From: Lysobacter changpingensis
Lineage (GTDB): Bacteria; Pseudomonadota; Gammaproteobacteria; Xanthomonadales; Xanthomonadaceae
DNA length: 64,000 nucleotides
Reading direction: 5' to 3'
NCBI RefSeq assembly: GCF_017308985.1
Contig: NZ_JADWPE010000002.1
Span: 310,001 to 374,000, forward strand
The notes beneath the pieces are model-generated. The model did no database searches. It worked only from the letters and a program-made list of their open reading frames with translations, and was not told the origin of the DNA. Of this stretch, positions 1 through 9,857 are shown one piece after another; within the stretch, counting starts at the first letter, position 1; each line of letters opens with the position of its first letter. Made by a program: the position numbers and the translations under genes.

Positions 1-1694
1 CTCGCTTCGAAAAGACCGTTGCGGTCGCGGAAGGGCCAGTCATCCAGATCGCCCGACACCACCGCGCGGCCGTCGTGCAGGCGCCCGCCGAGCAGCGCGT
101 TGTCGAGCCATGCCACGACTTTCGGCGCCATCACGTGGCGGATCCAGAAGCCCTTCGCGACCGGCACCTGCGCTTCGTCGATGTCGGCGGCCAGGTCGAT
201 GCGCGGACGCGAGCCGTCGCCCTGCCACCACAGCCCGCCGCGCGCGTGCACGCCGAAGCCCTGGCCCTTCACCGCCAGCGAGGACGTGCCGATGCGCCAG
301 CCCTCTCCTTCGCGCCAGCCGCCGACCGAACCCTGCAGCGTCACCGCATGCGACATGCCGAAACCGCGCGGCCAGTCGAAGCGCATCGGCGAGGCGGGAT
401 CGAACTGGAGCGCGAAGCCGTCCGCATCGCCGAGGAATTGCCCGGCCAGTCCGTTCAGGCCGGGCGAATTGCCGACCGCATCGAAACCGAACGCATCGAT
501 GTGTGCCTGCGCGCGCAGCGCACCGCCGCGCACGCCGGTGACTTCGACCTCCCGCAGCGAAGCGCGCGGACGGGTGTTGTGCAGCCACACGCGCAGGCCC
601 GGCGCGAGACGGTCGCTGAGCGAGGCGGCGGTGAGCAGCGGGCCGGCGTCGATGCGGTCGGCCAGCAGCGCGTAGCGCGTGCCGCCGGCAACGACGAGGC
701 CGTCGAGCTTCTGCGCGTCCTTGCCGGTTTCGATGCGCAGGGTCTTCGCGTCCACGCGCCAGCCGCCGTCGATCGTGCGCCAGCGCGCGAGCGCCGCTAC
801 GCGCGCGAACTGCACGCGCGGGACCGCGCCGCCGGCGAGCGGCGCGCCGCGCAGGCCGACGCGATCGAGCGCGACGTCGGCGATCACCTGCGTGATGCGG
901 TGGTCGCGCAGGTCGGCCCAGGCTTCGGCGCGGCCTTCGCCGGATTCGCTGCCGACGCCGGCGATCTGCAGCAGCGGCGCCCACGCGGCCAGATCCGCGC
1001 GGCGTGCGCCGATATAGGCGCGGCCGTCGCCCTTCACGCGATCGAAGTCGAGCACCGTGTCCAGCGGCGAGGACGCGGCGCCGGGCACGTTCACGCTCGG
1101 CCACGCACGCACGCCGGCACGCACGCGCGGACCGTCCACGCGCAGGCGCAGGTTGATGCGCGGCACGTGCGCGTCGATGCCCAGGCTCGGCGCGATCACG
1201 GTGATCTTGCCGTCGATGACCTGCAGTTCGCCCAGCCCTTCCAGCGCGGCGAACGGATCGGCCTGCTGCGGCTGCGCCTGTCCGGGCAGGCCGCGCACCT
1301 GCCAGCGACCGTCGCCGGCGCGTTCGAGGGTCAGGTCGAGCCCGCGCAGGCGCAGTTCGGAAAACGCATGCCCCGGCAGCAGGCCGGCGTAGACGGACAC
1401 GAGCATTTCCGTGTCGCCGATCGTGAAGGCCCGATCCCCGGCGCCCACGCGCAGGTTGTCCAGGCGCAACAGCGGGCCGCGACGGGTCCAGGCGGTTTCC
1501 ACGCGATCGAACGCGACCGGTCGCCCGGCGCGCTCGCTCAGCCAGGCGGCGACGCGCTGCGGATTGCTCTCGGCCAGCGGCAACACCTGGCTGGCCACGG
1601 CCAGCACCAGCGCGATGAGCACCAGCGACAGCGCGACCAGATAGCCCAGTCCACGACGGGCCATGCGCATGCGGCGACGCAGCGGGGTGGGCAT
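1..1694 (-). CDS. yhdP: YhdP-family AsmA-like envelope protein, N-terminal part (C-terminus beyond window)
   Basis: Very large inner-membrane-anchored protein of the AsmA-like/TIGR02099 family, implicated in E. coli in phospholipid movement to the outer membrane. The start is ATG at 1694. The first 35 residues hold a basic stretch (MPTPLRRRMRMARRG) and one hydrophobic membrane anchor at about residues 16-33. After that comes a long beta-rich region with repeated 'G.L..G' strand patterns typical of bridge-like lipid-transfer proteins. About 564 codons are visible and the frame runs off the left edge; family members usually have well over 1,200 residues. It lies downstream of rng on the same strand with a gap of about 200 bp, as in E. 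coli (maf-rng-yhdP). The family assignment rests on architecture and gene order; the role in this organism is inferred. Confidence 0.9.
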   Translation of the reverse strand, partial: MPTPLRRRMRMARRGLGYLVALSLVLIALVLAVASQVLPLAESNPQRVAAWLSERAGRPVAFDRVETAWTRRGPLLRLDNLRVGAGDRAFTIGDTEMLVSVYAGLLPGHAFSELRLRGLDLTLERAGDGRWQVRGLPGQAQPQQADPFAALEGLGELQVIDGKITVIAPSLGIDAHVPRINLRLRVDGPRVRAGVRAWPSVNVPGAASSPLDTVLDFDRVKGDGRAYIGARRADLAAWAPLLQIAGVGSESGEGRAEAWADLRDHRITQVIADVALDRVGLRGAPLAGGAVPRVQFARVAALARWRTIDGGWRVDAKTLRIETGKDAQKLDGLVVAGGTRYALLADRIDAGPLLTAASLSDRLAPGLRVWLHNTRPRASLREVEVTGVRGGALRAQAHIDAFGFDAVGNSPGLNGLAGQFLGDADGFALQFDPASPMRFDWPRGFGMSHAVTLQGSVGGWREGEGWRIGTSSLAVKGQGFGVHARGGLWWQGDGSRPRIDLAADIDEAQVPVAKGFWIRHVMAPKVVAWLDNALLGGRLHDGRAVVSGDLDDWPFRDRNGLFEA

Positions 1695-1900
1695 GGGATC
1701 AGCGGCTTTCCAGATGGCGCGGGATGCGGGTGCGAGGGCGGGAACCGGGGAACGCCCCGGCCGCGCGATCCGGCGATGCGGACGCGCACGGGCGGCGGGA
1801 CATCGCACGGCGGGACGGATGGCGCCCGCCATTGTCCGACCGGCCGCGCCAACGCAGCGTTACTGGACCGTCCTCTCCCGCCTCGCCGTTACCGTTCCGC

Positions 1901-3394
1901 TCAGAGCAGCACGACATCGAACTGCTCCTGCGCGTACTGGTCGTCCGCCTGGAAGCGGATCGACTTGCCCAGGAATTCCTCCAGCTCGGCCACCGCCGCC
2001 GACTCCTCGTCGGTGATGCGCGCGACCACCTTGGACGACGCGATCACCATCAGCCGCTGCGCGTCGAACTGGCGCACCTGGCGGACGATGTCGCGGAAGA
2101 TCTCGTACGTCACCGTTTCCGGCGTCTTCAGCGTGCCGCGACCGCCGCATTCGTGGCATGGCTCGCACAGCTGGCGCTCCAGGCTCTCGGTGGTGCGCTT
2201 GCGCGTCATCTCCACCAGGCCCAGCGGCGAGAAGTCGTACACCGTGGTCTTGGCGTGGTCGCGCGCGAGCGACTTCTCCAGCTGACGCAGCACCTGCCGC
2301 TTGTGCTCGGCGTCGGTCATGTCGATGAAGTCGATGATGATGATGCCGCCCAGGTTGCGCAGGCGCAGCTGGCGCGCGACCGACTGCGCGGCTTCGAGGT
2401 TGGTGCGGTACACCGTCTCCTCGAGGTTGCGCTGGCCGAGGAACGAACCGGTGTTGATGTCCACCGTCGTCATCGCCTCGGTCTGGTCGATCACCAGGTA
2501 GCCGCCGGATTTCAGCGGCACTTCCTTGTCGAGGGCACGCTGGATTTCGTCCTCGACGCCGTACAGGTCGAAGATCGGACGCGCACCGGTGTAGTGCTCG
2601 ATCTTCTCGTCCAGCCCCGGCATGTACTGCGCGGCGAACACGCGCAGGCGCTCGCAGGTCTCGCGCGAATCCACGCGCACCTTCTCCACGTCCTTGCGCA
2701 TCAGGTCGCGCACCGCGCGCAGCGGGAGGTTGAGATCCTCGTACACGCGCTCGCCGACTTTCGCGCTGCGGGCGCGTTCTTCGATCAGCCCCCACACGCG
2801 GCCCAGGTACGCGACGTCCTCGGCGAGCTGCTCCTCCGGCTGGCCCTCGGCGTTGGTGCGCACGATGTAGCCGTGGGTTTCCCCCGAGGGCGAGAGCGAG
2901 GTGATGTGGTTCTTCAGGCGCGCGCGCTCGGCTTCGTCCTCGATGCGCGCCGACACGCCGACCACGCGCGTGCGCGGCAGAAGCACCAGGTACCGCGAGG
3001 GAATGCTCAGCTGCGTGGTGAGCCGCGCGCCCTTGCTGCCGATGGGGTCCTTCACCACCTGCACGACGATTTCCTGGCCTTCGCGCAGCAGTTCGGCGAT
3101 GGGCCGCGTCGGCGCGGGCGGCAGCGGGGCTTCCTCGCCGGCGTTCTCGCCTTCGGCGACGGGCACGGGCTTGACGATGTCGGCCGCGTGCAGGAACGCC
3201 GCGCGTTCCAGCCCGATGTCGACGAACGCCGCCTGCATGCCGGGCATGACGCGCTGCACCTTGCCCTTGTAGATGTTGCCCACCACGCCGCGACGCCAGC
3301 CGCGTTCGATGTGCAGTTCCTGCAGCATGCCGTTCTCGACGACGGCGACGCGCGTCTCGCGCGGGGTGACGTTGACGAGGATCTCTTCGCTCAC
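1901..3394 (-). CDS. rng: Ribonuclease G
   Basis: Endoribonuclease of the RNase E/G family, involved in 5'-end maturation of 16S rRNA and mRNA turnover in the cytoplasm. The 497 residues match a normal RNase G length. An S1-like RNA-binding domain covers about residues 38-128 ([20 protein letters not shown]), with an acidic/proline insert at 80-98. The catalytic core carries the magnesium-binding aspartates in [10 protein letters not shown] (D312) and IIIIDFIDM (D355), followed by the Zn-link cysteine cluster [11 protein letters not shown] (C410, C413, C416). It starts with GTG at 3394, and the last three of the four bases GTGA form the maf stop codon, so the two genes are translationally coupled. 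There is no RNase E-like C-terminal scaffold, which supports RNase G over RNase E. Confidence 0.97.
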   Translation of the reverse strand: MSEEILVNVTPRETRVAVVENGMLQELHIERGWRRGVVGNIYKGKVQRVMPGMQAAFVDIGLERAAFLHAADIVKPVPVAEGENAGEEAPLPPAPTRPIAELLREGQEIVVQVVKDPIGSKGARLTTQLSIPSRYLVLLPRTRVVGVSARIEDEAERARLKNHITSLSPSGETHGYIVRTNAEGQPEEQLAEDVAYLGRVWGLIEERARSAKVGERVYEDLNLPLRAVRDLMRKDVEKVRVDSRETCERLRVFAAQYMPGLDEKIEHYTGARPIFDLYGVEDEIQRALDKEVPLKSGGYLVIDQTEAMTTVDINTGSFLGQRNLEETVYRTNLEAAQSVARQLRLRNLGGIIIIDFIDMTDAEHKRQVLRQLEKSLARDHAKTTVYDFSPLGLVEMTRKRTTESLERQLCEPCHECGGRGTLKTPETVTYEIFRDIVRQVRQFDAQRLMVIASSKVVARITDEESAAVAELEEFLGKSIRFQADDQYAQEQFDVVLL

Positions 3395-3975
3395 TCGATG
3401 ACCCCGAATTCGCGCAGCAGCGTGGCCGTCTCGTACAGCGGCAGGCCCATCACACCCGAATAGCTGCCCGACAGCCGCACGGTGAAGGCTTCGGCCAGGC
3501 CCTGGATCGCATACGCGCCGGCACGCCCGTGCGGCTCGCCGCTGGCGACGTAGGCGTCGATCCGTGCCGGCGTGAGTTCGGCGAAGGTGACCTCCGAACG
3601 CGACACGGCGTGCAGTTCGCGCGAGGCCGAGACCACGTACACGGCCGAGACGACCTCGTGCGTGCGGCCGGACAACCGGCGCAGCATCGATGCGGCATCG
3701 GCGTCGTCGACGGGTTTTCCGAAGACCTCGCCGTCGAGCACGACCTCGGTGTCGGAGCCGAGCACGACGGCCGACGGGTTGGACATCACCCGCAGCAGGC
3801 CGGCGCCTGCCTTTTCGCGCGCGACGCGGCGCACGTAGTCCTCGGCGGGCTCGCCGGGCTGCGGATGTTCGGGGATGTCGATGTCGAGCAGGCCGAATTC
3901 GGCACCCGGCCGGCCGGACAGGAGCCGGCCCAGCAGTTCACGACGACGAGGGGATTTGGAGGCGAGATACAGCAT
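3391..3975 (-). CDS. maf: Maf/YhdE-type nucleotide pyrophosphatase
   Basis: Maf-family nucleoside triphosphate pyrophosphatase, 194 residues. The family hydrolyses non-canonical or pyrimidine NTPs (dTTP/UTP in the YhdE subgroup) to monophosphates. Signature motifs are [11 protein letters not shown] at the N-terminus, [10 protein letters not shown] with the catalytic aspartate in the middle, [13 protein letters not shown] and [11 protein letters not shown] near the C-terminus. The frame is open upstream, but the ATG at 3975 ([11 protein letters not shown]) is chosen because the conserved N-terminal strand starts directly there. Its TGA overlaps the rng start codon. The next upstream gene is divergent (SIMPL), so maf heads a maf-rng-yhdP unit here, whereas in relatives rlmH normally precedes it. 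Confidence 0.95.
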   Translation of the reverse strand: MLYLASKSPRRRELLGRLLSGRPGAEFGLLDIDIPEHPQPGEPAEDYVRRVAREKAGAGLLRVMSNPSAVVLGSDTEVVLDGEVFGKPVDDADAASMLRRLSGRTHEVVSAVYVVSASRELHAVSRSEVTFAELTPARIDAYVASGEPHGRAGAYAIQGLAEAFTVRLSGSYSGVMGLPLYETATLLREFGVIE

Positions 3976-4115
3976 CGGCGAAGCATAACCCGCGCTGACT
4001 GGGGCACAGGGTGGGGCATCATCTGCAACCCCGACGAAGCTCACGAATCGTTCACCGGATCGTCCAGACCCTAGGGTCCGTCACGCAGACGGCCCTTCCA
4101 ACCCAAGGAGTTGTC

Positions 4116-4862
4116 ATGCCCCAGCTGTCCCGCCTCTCCCTGCGTCCGCTCGTCCTTGCCGCCGTCCTCGCCCTCGGAGCCGTCCCCGCCGTGAGCCCCG
4201 CCCAGACCACGCCCTACGTAGCCACCGAAGGCACGCTGCTCAACGTGTCCGCCCAGGCCGAGGCCCGCCGCGCGCCCGACATCGCCACGCTGTCCACCGG
4301 CGTGGTCACGCAGGCCGCCGACGCCAACGCCGCCATGCGCGCCAACGCCGAGCAGATGGCGAAGGTCGTCGCGGCGATCAAGGCCGCCGGCATCGCCGAG
4401 CGCGACGTGCAGACCAGCGGCGTCAACCTCAACCCGCAGTACAAGTACGGCGAGAACCAGCCGCCGACGATCACCGGCTACCAGGCGATCAACAACGTCA
4501 ACATCACCGTGCGCGACATCGCCAAGCTCGGGAAGATCATGGATGCGCTGGTCGCCACCGGCGCCAACCAGATCAACGGCCCGACCTTCGACCTGGACGA
4601 CGCCAAGAAGGAAGCCGCCTACGACGAAGCCCGCCGTGCGGCGGTCGAAAAGGCCCAGGCCCGCGCCGAGATGTACGCCAAGACGCTGGGCAGGAAGGTG
4701 CGCCGCATCGTCAGCATCAGCGAGGGCGGCAGCTTCGCCCCGCCGCGTCCGATGCCGATGATGGCGATGAAGGCGATGGATCGCGCCGAGTCCACGCCGA
4801 TCTCACCCGGCGAAAACGTCCTTTCGGTCAATCTCGACGTCGTGTTCGAACTCGGAAACTGA
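4116..4862 (+). CDS. Secreted SIMPL-domain (DUF541/YggE-like) protein
   Basis: Periplasmic protein of the SIMPL/DUF541 family, related to E. coli YggE, for which protection against oxidative or thermal stress has been reported; the molecular activity is unknown. The 248-residue product begins with a signal peptide (MPQLSRLSLRPLVLAAVLA, cleavage near VSPAQT). A SIMPL domain fills the rest: LNVSAQAEARRAPDIATLSTGVV, then the internal helix AQARAEMYAKTLGRKV and a C-terminal strand ending VNLDVVFELGN. The ATG at 4116 is preceded by a clear AAGGAG ribosome binding site at 4104-4109, so an in-frame upstream extension to 4011 is rejected. It is followed two bases later by a small ORF and then a strong terminator, forming a short unit divergent from maf. 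Confidence 0.93.
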   Translation: MPQLSRLSLRPLVLAAVLALGAVPAVSPAQTTPYVATEGTLLNVSAQAEARRAPDIATLSTGVVTQAADANAAMRANAEQMAKVVAAIKAAGIAERDVQTSGVNLNPQYKYGENQPPTITGYQAINNVNITVRDIAKLGKIMDALVATGANQINGPTFDLDDAKKEAAYDEARRAAVEKAQARAEMYAKTLGRKVRRIVSISEGGSFAPPRPMPMMAMKAMDRAESTPISPGENVLSVNLDVVFELGN

Positions 4863-4864
4863 CG

Positions 4865-5062
4865 ATGTCCCCGCTGCGAAGAAACGCGTCCGGAAAAAAC
4901 GCTCCGCCCGCTGCCGATCCGAAATCCGGCCGCAATCCCGGCTACGCCGAGACCGAGCCGCGCGATCGCGACGACGCGCATTACCCGAAGCGTCGCGAGA
5001 AGCCGAACCCGGATGAGGGCGGCGGCAACGACGACCTGAGCGAGCGACCGACGCCGGACTGA
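4865..5062 (+). CDS. Small hydrophilic hypothetical protein (65 aa)
   Basis: Unrecognised 65-residue protein, strongly charged and rich in Pro, Arg, Asp and Glu (for example NPGYAETEPRDRDD), with no hydrophobic segment and probably largely disordered. It starts with ATG two bases after the stop of the SIMPL gene (TGACGATG) and ends just before a rho-independent terminator, so it would share that transcript and be translated by coupling. Whether it is expressed is inferred from position and frame; the composition is simple and a spurious ORF cannot be excluded. Confidence 0.55.
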   Translation: MSPLRRNASGKNAPPAADPKSGRNPGYAETEPRDRDDAHYPKRREKPNPDEGGGNDDLSERPTPD

Positions 5063-5085
5063 GCGGCACACATCGCGCCTCACGA

Positions 5086-5116
5086 ATGGACCCGCCTCGG
5101 CGGGTCCATTTTTTTT
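5086..5116 (+). terminator. Rho-independent terminator after the SIMPL/small-ORF unit
   Basis: A perfect 10-bp stem ATGGACCCGC / GCGGGTCCAT with a CTCG loop is followed by eight T residues (5109-5116). It closes the SIMPL-small ORF unit and separates it from the TonB-like gene downstream. Confidence 0.9.
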
Positions 5117-5192
5117 GCGTCGATACACACGCGGAACCCCGACGGACGCCTCCGCGCGTTCGACGCCATGGCACACCCCAGGAGGTTCCGCC

Positions 5193-5864
5193 ATGGCACA
5201 CGCGATCCACCTTCCTTCCGCTGCCCATGAGTCCATCGACGGCGGACGCATCGCCGCGAACACCGGCACGCTGCTGATCAACGGCGCGTTGCTGCTCGCG
5301 CTGCTGGTGCCGCTCTCGCAGCGCGCGCCCGACGCGCCCGCCACACCGCACGAAGCGATCACGATCATCCAGTTGCCGAAGATCCGTCCGGTCGATCCGC
5401 CACCGCCGGAACGCGTCGAGATCACGCGCAGGCCACCGACGCCGGTGACGCGCCCCTCGCCGCAGACGCGGCCCGTCGTCGCGCAACTCGAACAACCGGT
5501 GGTCGATGCGCAGCCGGGCGACATGGCGATCGAGGCGCCCGCGAACGTTGTCGATGAAGGACCCGCCACGATCGAACCTGCGACGACTTCGCCCATCGCG
5601 CAACTGCAGGCATTGCGCGCACCGCCGCCGCCCTATCCCGCCGAAGCGATGCGCGCTGGCCTGAGCGGCACGGTCGAGCTGGAAATCCTCGTCGGCACCG
5701 ACGGCCGTGCACTCGATGTGCGCATCGTGCGCAGCAGCGGCCATCGCATGCTCGACCAGGCGGCACGTCGCACCGTGTTGTCGAAGTGGACCTTCGTGCC
5801 GGCGATGCGGGACGGACGTGCGGTGGAGGCACTGGGGCGGCTGCCGGTGGTGTTCACGCTGTAG
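5193..5864 (+). CDS. TonB-family energy transducer-like protein
   Basis: Inner-membrane-anchored TonB-type protein of 223 residues. It has a short cytoplasmic N-terminus, one membrane helix at about residues 30-46 (TLLINGALLLALLVPL), a proline-rich periplasmic spacer at about 55-120 (VDPPPPERVEITRRPPTPV), and a TonB C-terminal domain from about 140 to the end (PPPYPAEAMRAGLSGTVELE, SSGHRMLDQAARRTVLSKW, FVPAMRDGRAVEA). The family couples the proton motive force via ExbB/ExbD to outer-membrane transporters, but no exbB/exbD or receptor gene is adjacent, so the partner is unknown. The ATG at 5193 follows AGGAGG at 5180-5185. An ATG at 5168 is out of frame and in-frame upstream starts lack a ribosome binding site. 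Confidence 0.88.
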   Translation: MAHAIHLPSAAHESIDGGRIAANTGTLLINGALLLALLVPLSQRAPDAPATPHEAITIIQLPKIRPVDPPPPERVEITRRPPTPVTRPSPQTRPVVAQLEQPVVDAQPGDMAIEAPANVVDEGPATIEPATTSPIAQLQALRAPPPPYPAEAMRAGLSGTVELEILVGTDGRALDVRIVRSSGHRMLDQAARRTVLSKWTFVPAMRDGRAVEALGRLPVVFTL

Positions 5865-6062
5865 AAACTGCATCGGAAAGGCCGCAGAACCGCTGTCAGA
5901 AAATCCTTACTCATGAATCTTTCTCGCTGATCTTTTCTTATTTCGCAGCATTCCGACGACTTTCAGACTGCGCGACCGGACGTCGGCACGACGTCCATCG
6001 CGCACGCCTGGCTTCCCGTGTTGGGGCGTGCACCTCTCGTCCTAACTCACCAGGAAGTGTCA

Positions 6063-9000
6063 ATGAAGCTTCATCCCCTGAGGCAGCGGCCTCTCGCTCT
6101 CGCGTTGCATCTGGCCATCGCTGTCGGCGCGCCTTCCGTCGCTTATGCGGAACAACTGATCGTTATTGGCGAACCGGCCGCCAATGCCGACGGCAAGACG
6201 TTCGATACCGGGATCGAGGCCGAGGACGCTGGCGTCGCGGTGCTCGCATTGTCCGGCGGCAAGATCACCGGCAGCGATGTCGTCGCGCGCTCCGGTGGCG
6301 AGAACACCGCTACCGTCGTGGTGGCAGATGATGGAAGCACCATCGAACTGAGCGACTCCCAAATCGTCGCGAGCGGCCCATCCAGCTTTGGTGCGATCGC
6401 CGCAGATGGCGGATCGCTGAAGCTTCGCGACACCAGGGTCACGACCACCAACACCGGTACGGCGTCCATTGTGGCGCTGGGCGGCAGCGTGCTGGTCGAA
6501 GGCGGCACGGTACGCAGCTCGCAGGGAACCGCTCTTGTGGCGTCGGGAGCCGGCAGCCTGATCACGACCCAGGACACGACAATCGTGGGCAGCGGCAACG
6601 GACAGGCGGTCGTGTCGAGCGTCGACTCAGGCCGCGTCACGATCAACGGGGGCTCCATCGAGTCGAACGGCAGCAACTACGCCGCGGTCCTGCACGCCGC
6701 AGGCGAAGGCAGCCGCATCGATGCGAACGGCGTCGCCATCGAGGCGTTCGGGAGCGGTACGCTCGAGGCGCCCAACGCCGTCGCCGTCGCCCAGTCCGGT
6801 GGACAGGTGGCGCTCGAGGGCGCCAACGCGCACACCTATGGCAGCTACGCGAATGGCCTGTGGTCTGAAGGCGGCGGCAGCCGGATCACGGCGTCCGGAA
6901 CCACGATCGCGACCGAGGGCGCAAGCGCGGTCGGCGTCCTTGCGCGTGACGAAGGCACCGTCGTACTCGATGACGCGACCCTTTCCACCAGTAACGCCGA
7001 TGCGGACGGTCTCCGTGCGTTCGAGGGCGGTAGCATCGAGGCTGACGGAACCACCGTTTCGACCTCGGGAGAAACCGCGTATGGCGTGTATGCCACGCAA
7101 TCCGGCAAGGTCGACTTCCAGGGTGGGAGCATTGCCACCAGCGGCGACCATTCCGACGGCGTCCACTCGACGGACTCGGCGCAGGTGACCTTGACCGGGA
7201 CGAAGATCACGACTTCGGGCGTACTCGCAGACGCCGTGCAGGTCGGCGGGAAGGCGGTCGTGAACGGCACGGACCTGACGCTCGAGACGAGCAAGGACGA
7301 CGCCTATGGCGTGTACGTTTACGACGCGGGCTCGGCAACCCTCGACAACACCAACATCGCGACGCAGGGTGAGCTCGCATACGGCATCGGTGCTGTCGAC
7401 CCTGACAGCCGCGTCGCGATCACCGGCGGCAGCATCACTACCGCAGGAAAGACAGCCAACGGCCTGGACGCCTACCTCGGCGCCACGGTGACGGCGAACG
7501 ATGTCACCGTCACCACGCATGGCGAGCAATCGATGGCGGTCTCGGCCTTTGGTGCTGGAAGCCGCATCGACGTCGACGGCGCCACCATCGTCACCGATGG
7601 CCCGCTGGCAGACGGTGCGACCGCGAACACCGGCGGCGAAGTGCGCATCCGCAACAGCAGTGTGACCACCAGCGGCGAAGCGGCGGATGGTCTCAGCGCA
7701 GTTCGTCAGAACAGCCTGGTGGAAGGCGATAACGTGAACGTGAAGGTGTCGGGCGCCGATGCGGCCGGCGCCACCGCCGTGTCGGGAGGCACCGTCCGCG
7801 TAAGCAATGGTTCGCGAATCGAGAGCACCGGCAGCACGCCCTACAGCCACGCTGCCATGGCCATCACCACCGCGGCCAACGCACCCGGCGGCACGTTCGA
7901 AGCAACCGATTCCACGCTCGTCAGTGCCCATGGCGCCGGTGTCGCGATCAACGGCGGCGCCACCGCGCGGCTGACGAACACGACCGTCGAGGCGGGTCGC
8001 AACGCCCTCGGCTACGAAGCTCCGCCGGCACCGCTCGATGCCCCCGCCACCATCACCGTCGATGGCGGCCGCCTGCATTCGGCCGAAGCCACGATCGGCG
8101 TGGTGTCGGGCAAGGGCTCGGTGACGCTCTCCAACGGCGTGAAGATCACCAGCGACAACGGCGTGCTCGCGCAGGTCAACCCGGATGCGGCCCTTACCCT
8201 GAACATGGACAACGTACGGACGGCAGGCGATCTGATCGCCGGTCCTTCCGCAACGCTGGACTTCAATCTGTCGAACGGCTCGGCGCTCACGGGCACGGCG
8301 ACGAACGCGGGCCACGCCACCATCGATTCGACGAGCCTGTGGACGCTGACCGGCAACTCGGTGGTCGCTTCCATGCGCAATGGCGGCACCATCGGGTTCG
8401 CCGCACCGGCAGGCGCGGGCTTCAAGACGCTGGAAGTCACCGGCGATTACGTGGGCGACGGCGGTCGCCTGGTGCTGAACACCGCCCTCGGCGGAGACGC
8501 GTCCGCCACCGACAAGCTCATCGTCCACGGCGATACCGAAGGGGCCACTGCCGTCACCGTCAATAACGTGGGCGGCGCCGGCGCGCAGACGTCGAATGGC
8601 ATCCAGGTCGTGCAGGTCGATGGTGCATCGAACGGCACCTTTGCGCTCGCGAAGCGTGCGACCGCCGGCGCGTACGAGTACCTCCTCTACAAGGGCGGTG
8701 TCGCGACGCCGACCGACGGCGACTGGTACCTGCGCTCCGAGGTGCAGGTCGTTCCGACTCCGGTGGTCCCGACGCCGGTAACGCCCGATCCGACCGATAC
8801 CAACGATCCGGCTCCCGGTCCCGCGCCGGTCGCCCCCGTCGTCCCGACCGCCCCGCTCTACCGCCCCGAACCCGCCGCCTACCTTGCCAACCAGGCCGCG
8901 GCCGTGGGCATGTTCGAGCACTCCATGCACGATCGCATGGGCGAGCCGAACCTCGGCGCGCCTGGCGACGACGGGCGCACGTCGGCGGCGTGGGTGCGCG

Positions 9001-9803
9001 TGGTGCGCAACCAGATGGACGGCGTCACGGGCGAAGGCCAGCTCGATGCCGGCACCGATACCTCGGTGCTGCAGATCGGCGGCGAGATCGCACGCGGGAC
9101 CGGTGACCGCCGCTTCCATGTCGGCCTGATGGGCGGCACCGGTCGCGCGAACACCGACGTGACGTCGAACCCGCTGCCCTGGCGCGCCAAGGGCAAGGTC
9201 GTCGGCTACAACCTGGGCCTGTACGGCACGTGGTTCGCGAACGCGAATACGACCACCGGCTTGTACCTCGACGGCTGGCTGCAGTACGGCCGCTACGACA
9301 ACAAGGTGCAGGGCGATTACCTCGCGTCGGAGCGTTACGACTCGTCGACCTGGGCGGGCTCGATCGAAGCCGGTTACGCGTTCGCGCTGAACGACGGCGA
9401 CAGCACGCGCTTCTTCGTGGAGCCGCAGGCGCAGGCGATCTTCACCGACTACACCATGTCGCAGCACCGCGAGGAGAACGGCACGCTGATCGACGACGTG
9501 GATGCCGGTGGCCTGACCACGCGTTTGGGCGTGCGGTTCTACGGGCATGCGGCCAGTGCGCAGCGCAACCTCGTGCAGCCGTTCGTCACGTTGAACTGGT
9601 GGCACGACGACGACCGCAACCGCATGGCGTTCAACACCACCACGCTCGAACTGCAACTGCCGCGCGACCGCTACGAAGCCAAGCTCGGCCTGCAGACGCA
9701 GCTCGGCAGCGGCTGGACGGGTTGGGGCAACCTCGGCCTCGCGTACGGCGCAGGCGACTACCACGATGTCACCGGCCAGCTTGGGCTGAACTATCGCTGG
9801 TAA
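6063..9803 (+). CDS. Type V autotransporter with repetitive beta-helix passenger
   Basis: Outer-membrane autotransporter of 1,246 residues. A signal peptide occupies about residues 1-29 (LALALHLAIAVGAPSVAYA). The passenger up to about residue 880 is Gly/Thr/Ser/Ala/Asp-rich and, to about residue 610, built from roughly 20 degenerate repeats of about 26 residues with the pattern G[GS].[IV]......[IV].T.G..A.G..A. This predicts a parallel beta-helix. A pertactin-like section (residues ~640-880) precedes a Pro/Thr-rich linker (~897-930) and a C-terminal beta-barrel (~970-1246), which begins near AAWVRVVRNQMDG and ends in the aromatic QLGLNYRW. Passenger cysteines are absent, as usual for this class. 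The ATG at 6063 is preceded by AGGAAG. No protease or lipase motif was found, so an adhesin-like role is inferred. It is monocistronic, with a terminator immediately downstream. Confidence 0.92.
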   Translation: MKLHPLRQRPLALALHLAIAVGAPSVAYAEQLIVIGEPAANADGKTFDTGIEAEDAGVAVLALSGGKITGSDVVARSGGENTATVVVADDGSTIELSDSQIVASGPSSFGAIAADGGSLKLRDTRVTTTNTGTASIVALGGSVLVEGGTVRSSQGTALVASGAGSLITTQDTTIVGSGNGQAVVSSVDSGRVTINGGSIESNGSNYAAVLHAAGEGSRIDANGVAIEAFGSGTLEAPNAVAVAQSGGQVALEGANAHTYGSYANGLWSEGGGSRITASGTTIATEGASAVGVLARDEGTVVLDDATLSTSNADADGLRAFEGGSIEADGTTVSTSGETAYGVYATQSGKVDFQGGSIATSGDHSDGVHSTDSAQVTLTGTKITTSGVLADAVQVGGKAVVNGTDLTLETSKDDAYGVYVYDAGSATLDNTNIATQGELAYGIGAVDPDSRVAITGGSITTAGKTANGLDAYLGATVTANDVTVTTHGEQSMAVSAFGAGSRIDVDGATIVTDGPLADGATANTGGEVRIRNSSVTTSGEAADGLSAVRQNSLVEGDNVNVKVSGADAAGATAVSGGTVRVSNGSRIESTGSTPYSHAAMAITTAANAPGGTFEATDSTLVSAHGAGVAINGGATARLTNTTVEAGRNALGYEAPPAPLDAPATITVDGGRLHSAEATIGVVSGKGSVTLSNGVKITSDNGVLAQVNPDAALTLNMDNVRTAGDLIAGPSATLDFNLSNGSALTGTATNAGHATIDSTSLWTLTGNSVVASMRNGGTIGFAAPAGAGFKTLEVTGDYVGDGGRLVLNTALGGDASATDKLIVHGDTEGATAVTVNNVGGAGAQTSNGIQVVQVDGASNGTFALAKRATAGAYEYLLYKGGVATPTDGDWYLRSEVQVVPTPVVPTPVTPDPTDTNDPAPGPAPVAPVVPTAPLYRPEPAAYLANQAAAVGMFEHSMHDRMGEPNLGAPGDDGRTSAAWVRVVRNQMDGVTGEGQLDAGTDTSVLQIGGEIARGTGDRRFHVGLMGGTGRANTDVTSNPLPWRAKGKVVGYNLGLYGTWFANANTTTGLYLDGWLQYGRYDNKVQGDYLASERYDSSTWAGSIEAGYAFALNDGDSTRFFVEPQAQAIFTDYTMSQHREENGTLIDDVDAGGLTTRLGVRFYGHAASAQRNLVQPFVTLNWWHDDDRNRMAFNTTTLELQLPRDRYEAKLGLQTQLGSGWTGWGNLGLAYGAGDYHDVTGQLGLNYRW

Positions 9804-9827
9804 GCCGTCGCGTCATCGCGGCATCGA

Positions 9828-9857
9828 AGCCACCCCGAGCGATCGGGGTGGCTTTTT
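9828..9857 (+). terminator. Rho-independent terminator of the autotransporter gene
   Basis: An 11-bp perfect stem AGCCACCCCGA / TCGGGGTGGCT with a GCGA tetraloop is followed by five T residues. It lies 24 bp after the autotransporter stop codon. Confidence 0.9.

Noticed and set aside
6627-9764. A 1,045-codon open frame antisense to the autotransporter
   Set aside because: Its translation is Arg/Ala/Gly-rich low complexity and mirrors the repeats of the sense gene. The sense strand has a signal peptide, beta-barrel and terminator.
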